Positions 1 to 3,659 of a stretch of DNA of 6,379 nucleotides are shown in pieces. Every line of letters starts with the position of its first letter. Within the stretch, counting starts at the first letter, position 1. The position numbers and the translations under genes were made by a program. The notes beneath the pieces are model-generated. The model was not told the DNA's origin and made no database searches. It saw only the letters and a list, made by a program, of their open reading frames with translations. Origin of the DNA: Acidobacteriota bacterium (GTDB lineage Bacteria; Acidobacteriota; Blastocatellia; Pyrinomonadales; Pyrinomonadaceae); assembly GCA_029777145.1 (NCBI GenBank), contig JAKOSS010000899.1:1-6379 (forward strand), in the 5' to 3' direction.

Positions 1-1
1 G

Positions 2-280
2 TTCATCGCCGTCGGAATGACCGCGTTCGCGATCCTCGTTCCGCTCGCGATCACCTCGACGAACAAGATGATCAAACGGCTCGGCGGAAAGCGCTGGGCG
101 CGACTCCACAAACTCGCGTACGTCGCGGCGACACTCGGCGTGATTCATTTTTGGATGCTCGTGAAGTCCGACGTGACGTATCCGGCGATCTTCGGAATCG
201 CCGTCGCGGCGCTGCTCGGATATCGCCTTTACGCCGCGAACTATTCACCTGAGGCGCGAGGCTCGCGCTCGGCGAGCTAG
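2..280 (+). CDS. msrQ: MsrQ (YedZ-type haem membrane subunit), C-terminal part, cut by window edge
   Basis: MsrQ is an inner-membrane b-haem protein that passes electrons from the quinone or flavin pool to MsrP, the periplasmic molybdopterin enzyme that repairs methionine sulfoxide in envelope proteins. Only the last 92 codons are present; the frame is open to base 2, so the ATG at 17 is internal. A hydrophobic helix is followed by the family-typical TSTNKMIKRLGGKRW loop, then RLHKLAYV and GVIHFWML, whose two histidines match the conserved haem-ligand positions of the ferric-reductase-like fold. A last helix (YPAIFGIAVAALLGY) and a short polar tail end the protein. MsrQ is usually about 200 aa, so roughly half is missing to the left, where msrP would be expected. 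The stop codon overlaps the stop of the convergent ATPase gene. Family call is firm; partnership with MsrP is inferred. Confidence 0.87.
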   Translation, partial: FIAVGMTAFAILVPLAITSTNKMIKRLGGKRWARLHKLAYVAATLGVIHFWMLVKSDVTYPAIFGIAVAALLGYRLYAANYSPEARGSRSAS

Positions 281-1053
281 GATTTCTTCGTGTCGAGCTT
301 GCGGCGGTAATCTTCGCCGATGATCGAGACCGTGCGACACATCTCGAAAAGCCGCGAACGCAATCTCACGCCGATTCTGTCCTCGAGCGTTTCATCCCTT
401 TCTGACCGGCGTTCGTCGAGGTAGTTCGTCGTAAAGATCGTCAGCTTCTGATCGTTGTAGCGCGCATTGATGATGTGGGCCATCGTGTCGCGCACCCATT
501 CGGTCGGTTTCGACGCGCCGATCTCGTCAAGCACCAGGATCTCTGTCTCGAGGATCGGCGCAAGTACTTTAAGTTCAGAAGTTTGCGTCGAAGGATTGTA
601 CGAGTCCTGGATCTCTTTCAGGAGTGCCCCGAATTCATAAAAAAGACATGAGAAACCGCGTTCCGTAAGTCCTTTAAGGATCGAAACCGCGAGATGCGTC
701 TTCCCGACGCCGACCGTGCCCATCAGCAGCAATCCGCGATCGACCGCCGGATAATCCATTGCCAGTTTCGAAGCGAACTTGAACGCCCGTTCCTGACTCG
801 GACTTGCCGGCCGGTAGTTGTGAAAATGGCACTTCTCATAACGCCGCGGGATCCGCACCTTGTCGAAATCGTTCGTCCGCGACTTTTGCCGGCGGCAATC
901 GCACGGACGCGCACCTTTGCCCGGCACGATCTCGAAACCGGCGCCGTAGCATTTCGGGCAAACTTCGGGTTCGTCGAGCATTTTGTCGTCTTCAAATCTA
1001 CGTTCGTCGCGGGGCGCGCGGAACGGATGGATCTTAGCGGAATCTCCGGCCAT
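277..1053 (-). CDS. DnaC/DnaI/IstB-type AAA+ ATPase with N-terminal zinc ribbon (probable helicase loader)
   Basis: A 258-aa cytoplasmic ATPase of the DnaC/IstB family, whose members load the replicative helicase onto DNA or assist transposases. Visible parts: a Cys4 zinc ribbon (CPKC at 32-35, CDC at 51-53), a linker with IPRRYEKCHF (68-77), Walker A GTVGVGKTH (112-120), Walker B ILVLDEIGA (172-180), sensor-1-like TIFTTNY (205-211), and the arginine-finger stretch RLRSRLFEM (230-238). Length and order fit DnaC/DnaI-like loaders. The zinc ribbon resembles the helicase-binding N-terminus of DnaI, and no transposase gene is adjacent, so I favour a chromosomal loader over an IS21 IstB protein. 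The ATG at 1053 has GGAG 10 nt upstream. The gene lies 95 bp after the cREC gene on the same strand but has its own promoter candidate. Its stop shares the bases CTAG with msrQ. Helicase loading itself is inferred. Confidence 0.9.
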   Translation of the reverse strand: MAGDSAKIHPFRAPRDERRFEDDKMLDEPEVCPKCYGAGFEIVPGKGARPCDCRRQKSRTNDFDKVRIPRRYEKCHFHNYRPASPSQERAFKFASKLAMDYPAVDRGLLLMGTVGVGKTHLAVSILKGLTERGFSCLFYEFGALLKEIQDSYNPSTQTSELKVLAPILETEILVLDEIGASKPTEWVRDTMAHIINARYNDQKLTIFTTNYLDERRSERDETLEDRIGVRLRSRLFEMCRTVSIIGEDYRRKLDTKKS

Positions 1054-1112
1054 TCTGGGTTTTCTCCGGTAAATCGGCAGCCAGTGGGATCAAAATCGAA
1101 GTCTGTCGGTTT

Positions 1113-1129
1113 CGATGAGGATTATAGCA
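1113..1129 (-). promoter_or_regulatory. Extended -10 promoter for the AAA+ gene
   Basis: On the minus strand a perfect TATAAT (1126 down to 1121) is preceded by TGC (1129-1127), giving an extended -10 element. No good -35 is seen at 17 bp, which extended -10 promoters tolerate. Transcription would start near 1113 and leave a leader of about 60 nt. A 6-bp inverted repeat, ATCGAA (1095-1100) and TTCGAT (1111-1116), overlaps the predicted start and could be an operator or a leader hairpin. This is read from sequence only. Confidence 0.5.
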
Positions 1130-1148
1130 CCGCAGGCGGCCGGACAGG

Positions 1149-1607
1149 TCACCGTTTCCAATAATTTTTTATCTTCAGATCGAGCATCGGAAACGCGCAA
1201 TATTCGCACGTCCTGCCGGACTCGCGGATCTTTTCGACCATTCTGATCGCGGCGTCGGCGTTGCGCGTATGGACGATGATCGTCGCCGCGCGCTGAAGCT
1301 TCGGATTCTCGCACAGAAACTCGGCGATCGCGTATCCGGTCCGCGCGTAATCGTCGTGTTCGTTCGTCTCGTAATGTTCCGGGAGGAGATCGTGATCAAG
1401 AAAGATGGCGTCGTACGAAGCCTCGGTCAGAAGCTCGCGCGCCCGTGCGACGTCCTCCGCGATGGCGAGTTCGTCGCCCGCAAAGCGCTTCTCAAACCAG
1501 CGGTGACGCCGGCGGTCATCGTCGAGCAAAAATACGCTGATCGGAAGCCGTTCCGCCTTGATCTCGGCGAGTCCAAATCTGACCAGCAACCGTTGAAAAT
1601 AGCTCAT
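1149..1607 (-). CDS. Cyclic-phosphate processing receiver-like (cREC) domain protein
   Basis: A 152-aa single-domain protein resembling response-regulator receivers, closest in my reading to the cREC family (cyclic-phosphate processing receiver domain, a computational prediction). Using the start at 1607: a short amphipathic N-terminus, strand SVFLLDDD (24-31, acidic pocket), strand and loop YDAIFLDHDL (65-74, D71 at the phosphoacceptor position and the family-typical LDHDL), TGYAIAEFL (90-98), and IIVHTRNADAAIRM (110-123), matching the VHS/T-N...A motif. The usual receiver lysine after strand 5 is not evident; CEYCAFPML stands there. It is probably an enzyme or binding domain, not a phosphorelay output. 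An in-frame ATG at 1676 would add 23 residues, but they lie in the heptamer repeat and upstream of a good -10, so 1607 is preferred although no clear Shine-Dalgarno precedes it. The AAA+ ATPase follows 95 bp downstream. Confidence 0.75.
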   Translation of the reverse strand: MSYFQRLLVRFGLAEIKAERLPISVFLLDDDRRRHRWFEKRFAGDELAIAEDVARARELLTEASYDAIFLDHDLLPEHYETNEHDDYARTGYAIAEFLCENPKLQRAATIIVHTRNADAAIRMVEKIRESGRTCEYCAFPMLDLKIKNYWKR

Positions 1608-1625
1608 AAAAGTAACGCTTTGCGA

Positions 1626-1641
1626 AGGAATAAATATAGCA
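1626..1641 (-). promoter_or_regulatory. Extended -10 promoter for the cREC gene
   Basis: The minus strand reads TGC-TATATT (1641 down to 1633), an extended -10 one mismatch from consensus. The predicted start near 1626 leaves about 19 nt before the ATG at 1607. The place where a -35 would sit (about 1655-1660) lies inside the first heptamer repeats. Its position between the two possible ATGs supports the shorter protein. Confidence 0.4.
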
Positions 1642-1642
1642 G

Positions 1643-1809
1643 ACTCGGGACTCGGGAGTCGAAAGTCAAGATCCATGATTCAACCGACGAAATTCAAAAT
1701 TCAAGGTTCAAAATTCAATTTCAAGATTCAAAAATCAAGATTCAAGAATCAAGATTGCTGATTCAAAATTCAAAATCGATATTGAATTTTGAATCTTGAA
1801 TTTTGAATC
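1643..1809. repeat. Heptanucleotide tandem repeat array between divergent genes
   Basis: From 1643 to 1809 the sequence can be cut into about 24 consecutive 7-mers with a single 1-nt slip (a 6-mer at 1720-1725). It starts ACTCGGG, ACTCGGG, AGTCGAA, AGTCAAG. It then runs as variants of ATTCAAR (ATTCAAA at 1692, 1726, 1761 and 1768; ATTCAAG at 1699 and 1740; AATCAAG at 1733 and 1747), passes a centre unit ATCGATA (1775-1781), and continues as the reverse complement TTGAATT or TTGAATC at 1782, 1789, 1796 and 1803. The array is AT-rich inside a GC-rich chromosome and fills most of the spacer between the cREC and TonB-like genes. It resembles the heptameric short tandem repeats (STRR) of cyanobacteria in style, not in sequence. 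Its function is unknown. Confidence 0.85.
1760..1795. repeat. Near-perfect inverted repeat inside the heptamer array
   Basis: The arm GATTCAAAATTCAA (1760-1773) is exactly matched by TTGAATTTTGAATC (1782-1795). The 8-nt centre AATCGATA holds the palindrome ATCGAT, so the whole 36-bp palindrome has one mismatched pair. A second copy of the right arm follows at 1796-1809. The lack of a T-tract argues against a terminator; a cruciform or a repeat-inversion scar is more likely. Confidence 0.75.
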
Positions 1810-1844
1810 CCGGGAATCCCGGGGAACAAATCCGGATACCCGGA
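1806..1844. repeat. Tandem AATCCCGGG pair and small hairpin upstream of the TonB-like gene
   Basis: AATCCCGGG occurs twice head to tail (1806-1814 and 1815-1823), each copy holding the palindrome CCCGGG. A 5-bp hairpin, TCCGG-ATAC-CCGGA, follows at 1831-1844. This GC-rich block directly adjoins the AT-rich heptamers and lies about 40 to 80 bp upstream of the TonB-like start. I see no convincing -35/-10 pair for that gene in this stretch. Confidence 0.6.
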
Positions 1845-1872
1845 GTCTAAGGGATCGGCACCGATGATCTTT

Positions 1873-1877
1873 GGAGG
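1873..1877 (+). promoter_or_regulatory. Shine-Dalgarno of the TonB-like gene
   Basis: GGAGG ends 9 nt before the ATG at 1887. It is the strongest ribosome binding site in the window and fixes the start codon. Confidence 0.8.
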
Positions 1878-1886
1878 AACGAAAAT

Positions 1887-2705
1887 ATGCTGAATCAACT
1901 GATCGAATCGAAAAACAACGGGCGTGAACGCGCACGGAAATCACGCTTTCTGCTGGCGACCTTCGGTGTCCTGTCCGCCGTCCTGATGAGCGGCTGGACG
2001 TACAGTCTTTTCGCCAAGAATTACGGGGTCGGAAACGGCGACTTCGATGTCTCGACTCTCGTTTCGCCGGTGATGGTCTCAGACGAGGCGCCGCCGCCGC
2101 GGCCGGAACCGGTCGAGCGTACGCGCACGAAGTCGAACAAGATCGTGCTCGAAGAACTCTACGACACGCTCGCGAATTACAAGGAGCCGACGAAAGCGCT
2201 CGGCAAGCAGAACGTCGTCGATGCGACCCGGTTTCCGAGCCTGGACAATATCGTCAAGGGCAACCGCAATATCATCCCGGAAAATGCGACTAGAAATACG
2301 GGCGGAGACGAGCAGAACTGCGGTCTGTGCAGCGACAAGACCTCGAACACGCCGAGCACCGACCCGTCGGAAGAGTTTGTCGTGAAAACGAAGCCGAAGG
2401 CGACTCCGGTCCAGAAAACGCCTCCGACGCAATCGCTCGGAGTGATCAACGGAAGGGCCACGTATCTTCCGAAACCGGCGTATCCGGCAGCCGCGATCGC
2501 CGTTCGCGCAAGCGGACAGGTCAATGTTCAGGTGACGATCGATGAATCCGGCCGTGTAATCTCGGCCCAGGCCGTTTCCGGGCATCCACTGCTTCGGGCC
2601 GCCGCCGTCAGCGCAGCGAGAGGCACAAAGTTCTCGCCGACTTTGCTCAGCAACGTTCCGGTCAAGGTCACCGGTGTCATCACCTACAACTTCGAGCCGC
2701 GTTAG
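1887..2705 (+). CDS. Energy transducer TonB-family protein
   Basis: A 272-aa inner-membrane protein with the layout of TonB: a short basic cytoplasmic N-terminus (KNNGRERARKSR), one membrane helix at about 21-42, a periplasmic linker, and a C-terminal TonB domain from about 193 on. The C-terminus shows PKPAYPAAAIAVRASGQVNV (195-214), then TIDESGRV, the helix HPLLRAAAVSAA and the closing strand VTGVITYNF, all typical of the family. TonB transmits the proton-motive force from ExbB/ExbD to outer-membrane transporters. Proline content is modest (PPPRPEP at 69-75, scattered KP and TP later), so the linker is less rod-like than in the classical protein. A CGLC pair (145-148) in the linker is unusual. 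No exbB, exbD or receptor gene is nearby, so it may be a stand-alone paralogue or a TonB-C-domain structural protein. A terminator follows, so it is probably monocistronic. Confidence 0.85.
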   Translation: MLNQLIESKNNGRERARKSRFLLATFGVLSAVLMSGWTYSLFAKNYGVGNGDFDVSTLVSPVMVSDEAPPPRPEPVERTRTKSNKIVLEELYDTLANYKEPTKALGKQNVVDATRFPSLDNIVKGNRNIIPENATRNTGGDEQNCGLCSDKTSNTPSTDPSEEFVVKTKPKATPVQKTPPTQSLGVINGRATYLPKPAYPAAAIAVRASGQVNVQVTIDESGRVISAQAVSGHPLLRAAAVSAARGTKFSPTLLSNVPVKVTGVITYNFEPR

Positions 2706-2734
2706 ACGATCTTTGTTTTGAACGTGGTTGCGAC

Positions 2735-2775
2735 GAGACCGCACGGGGATTTGCGAGACCTCCGTGCGGTCTTTA
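2735..2775 (+). terminator. Intrinsic terminator of the TonB-like gene
   Basis: The stem AGACCGCACGG (2736-2746) pairs perfectly with CCGTGCGGTCT (2762-2772) and extends inward by a G-U and a G-C pair. It is followed by a short T-run (CTTTAAT). It starts 30 bp after the stop codon. The T-run is weak, but the 11-bp GC-rich stem is strong. Confidence 0.8.
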
Positions 2776-2776
2776 A

Positions 2777-2929
2777 TCATTCGCGGTTGTCTTCCCAGTT
2801 CGACGAATACCGGTGCGACCAACTGACCTGACCGTTCGGACTGTACGAGAGACAAAGTCCTTCAAAGGTCGGCATCTGGCCGATCGAGTATCCGCCGCGG
2901 TTCCGCTGCTCCTCGGTCGACGCGTACAC
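2777..2929 (-). pseudogene. Coding-looking tail, possible small gene or gene remnant
   Basis: The minus-strand frame closing at 2777 reads like real protein in this genome's codon style over its last 50 codons: VYASTEEQRNRGGYSIGQMP, then TFEGLCLSYSPNGQVSW and SHRYSSNWEDNRE. The frame stays open upstream to an ATG at 3040, but there it becomes arginine-rich and runs through the terminator of the neighbouring gene. The likelier starts are the GTG at 2929 or none, and neither has a Shine-Dalgarno. I recognise no family. It could be a small intact gene, or the C-terminus left from a deleted larger gene. The opposing terminator at 2735-2775 ends immediately after it. Coding nature is plausible but not shown. 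Confidence 0.3.
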
Positions 2930-2974
2930 GTAACACCGCGCGTCGTTGCCGCGCCGGCAATTCGACCGGGGACG

Positions 2975-3005
2975 AAAAAGCCCGCGGCCGGAAAGCGCGC
3001 GGGCT
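2975..3005 (-). terminator. Intrinsic terminator of the WxHxxH protein gene
   Basis: On the minus strand AGCCCGCG (3005-2998) pairs perfectly with CGCGGGCT (2986-2979) around an 11-nt loop, and is followed by a run of five T ending at 2975. It lies 21 bp after the stop codon at 3027, which makes it a textbook terminator for the gene 3027-3533. Confidence 0.88.
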
Positions 3006-3026
3006 GTGTCGCGACGATGACGTCTC

Positions 3027-3533
3027 TTATTCGGCCGCATGAACGTCGTTCTTGGACGTATGTTCGTTGATCGAATTCGCCGCGATTTCCCCTGCCGCGC
3101 GGGAAGTCGGGTGATTGCCGATCAGGTCGGGTTCGACGTAGCCGTTTCGAGCGGCGACCGAGAACAGCAATTCGCGGCTGTAAACGCGCAGCGGAAGATC
3201 GGACGGATATTCGTTGACCAACGCGTTCGCCATCACGTATAGCTTTTCGCCCTTCGGACGAGACAGAACGAAGTTCCGGACGACGTCCATCCAGAACCAC
3301 GTCAGCGTCTCGTGATAACCGCTGCTATCGGAATTCTCCGTGCCATGGCTGTCGTTGAGCCAAAAGATCCCGTCGCGCATCAGATTTCGTGCGGTTCCAA
3401 GCGGGTGCGATGTGCAATAAAAGAGCGCGACCGTCAGATGCGCCGCGTGCGTCCATTCGAACTTCGGCAGCGATCGCGATTCAAAACGCTCGATCAGTTC
3501 AAGTATTTCCTTGTCGTTTGAGTAAACCGTCAT
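3027..3533 (-). CDS. Uncharacterised conserved protein with WTHAAHL and GYHET motifs
   Basis: A 168-aa soluble, probably cytoplasmic protein with no signal peptide or membrane segment. I recognise its pattern from many bacterial hypothetical proteins but know no function. The conserved-looking core is LPKFEWTHAAHLTVALFY (22-39; H29 and H32), HGTEN (63-67) and SGYHETLTWFW (71-81; H74 and E75). The spacing of His and Glu in helical context would suit a metal site, which is inference. The C-terminus (from about 140) is polar and likely disordered. The start at 3533 is supported by GAGGA about 9 nt upstream. The gene has its own terminator. Its leader carries a 10-bp inverted repeat reaching into the Shine-Dalgarno, and a short ORF overlaps its first 35 bp in another frame. 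Confidence 0.82.
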   Translation of the reverse strand: MTVYSNDKEILELIERFESRSLPKFEWTHAAHLTVALFYCTSHPLGTARNLMRDGIFWLNDSHGTENSDSSGYHETLTWFWMDVVRNFVLSRPKGEKLYVMANALVNEYPSDLPLRVYSRELLFSVAARNGYVEPDLIGNHPTSRAAGEIAANSINEHTSKNDVHAAE

Positions 3534-3624
3534 AAATCATTTCCTCGATATTGATTCGCCGGATGCCGTCTTTGAACGGTCGGGCAATATCGAGAATAGT
3601 CGTTCCGGAGACGAAAGTCCCCAT
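3499..3624 (-). CDS. Possible 41-aa small ORF overlapping the next gene
   Basis: A minus-strand ORF from the ATG at 3624 to the TGA at 3499 encodes MGTFVSGTTILDIARPFKDG, then IRRINIEEMIYDGLLKRQGNT. Its composition looks like natural protein, unlike the arginine- and alanine-rich shadow frames elsewhere in this window. It has no properly spaced Shine-Dalgarno: AAAGG abuts the ATG. Its last 35 bp overlap the start of the 168-aa gene in another frame, so translational coupling is possible. The same bases hold the inverted repeat, so part of the protein-like look may be accidental. I recognise no family. Low confidence. Confidence 0.22.
   Translation of the reverse strand: MGTFVSGTTILDIARPFKDGIRRINIEEMIYDGLLKRQGNT
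3544..3594 (-). promoter_or_regulatory. Inverted repeat reaching into the Shine-Dalgarno of the WxHxxH protein gene
   Basis: CTCGATATTG (3544-3553) and CAATATCGAG (3585-3594) are a perfect 10-bp inverted repeat with a 31-nt spacer that itself holds a small CCGT/ACGG hairpin. In the minus-strand RNA the second arm ends in GAG, the first bases of the Shine-Dalgarno GAGGAA (3546-3541). Folding would therefore hide the ribosome site. If transcription instead starts at the weak TATTCT (3598-3593), the arms would act as a DNA operator. Either role is inference. Confidence 0.45.
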
Positions 3625-3659
3625 CCTTTCGGGTGGTGAGATTCACTTTTTGGCCCGGT
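3595..3659. other. Short intergenic stretch with three small hairpins
   Basis: Between the peroxidase stop and the leader of the 168-aa gene there are three stems: GTGA-gat-TCAC (3636-3646), CCATCC-tttc-GGGTGG (3621-3636) and GGAGAC-gaaa-GTCCCC (3607-3622). On the minus strand none is followed by a T-run, so I cannot assign a terminator to the large gene. A run of five T (3647-3651) follows the first stem on the plus strand, where no gene ends. Confidence 0.4.

Noticed and set aside
17..19. ATG at 17 as the msrQ start
   Set aside because: It would leave 87 aa and remove most membrane helices of a family of about 200 aa; the frame continues to the left edge.
277..1053. IstB of an IS21-type insertion sequence
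   Set aside because: No IstA transposase, terminal inverted repeats or target duplication is seen, and the zinc-ribbon N-terminus fits helicase loaders better.
1269..1799. 176-aa plus-strand ORF across the cREC gene and the heptamers
   Set aside because: Its C-terminus (runs of Ile, Lys, Ser and Gln) is just the translated 7-nt repeat, and its front is antisense to the cREC domain.
1643..1809. CRISPR array
   Set aside because: Units are 7 nt with no 30-nt spacers and no cas genes nearby.
2079..2855. 258-aa minus-strand ORF opposite the TonB-like gene
   Set aside because: Arginine-rich shadow frame running through the terminator; the sense strand has a strong Shine-Dalgarno, a membrane helix and a TonB domain.
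3636..3651. Plus-strand intrinsic terminator (GTGA hairpin and T5)
   Set aside because: The stem is only 4 bp and no plus-strand gene ends upstream of it.
3595..3659. Known riboswitch class, such as a c-di-GMP or glycine type
   Set aside because: The small GAAA- and UUUC-capped stems lack the conserved cores of the classes I could compare from memory.
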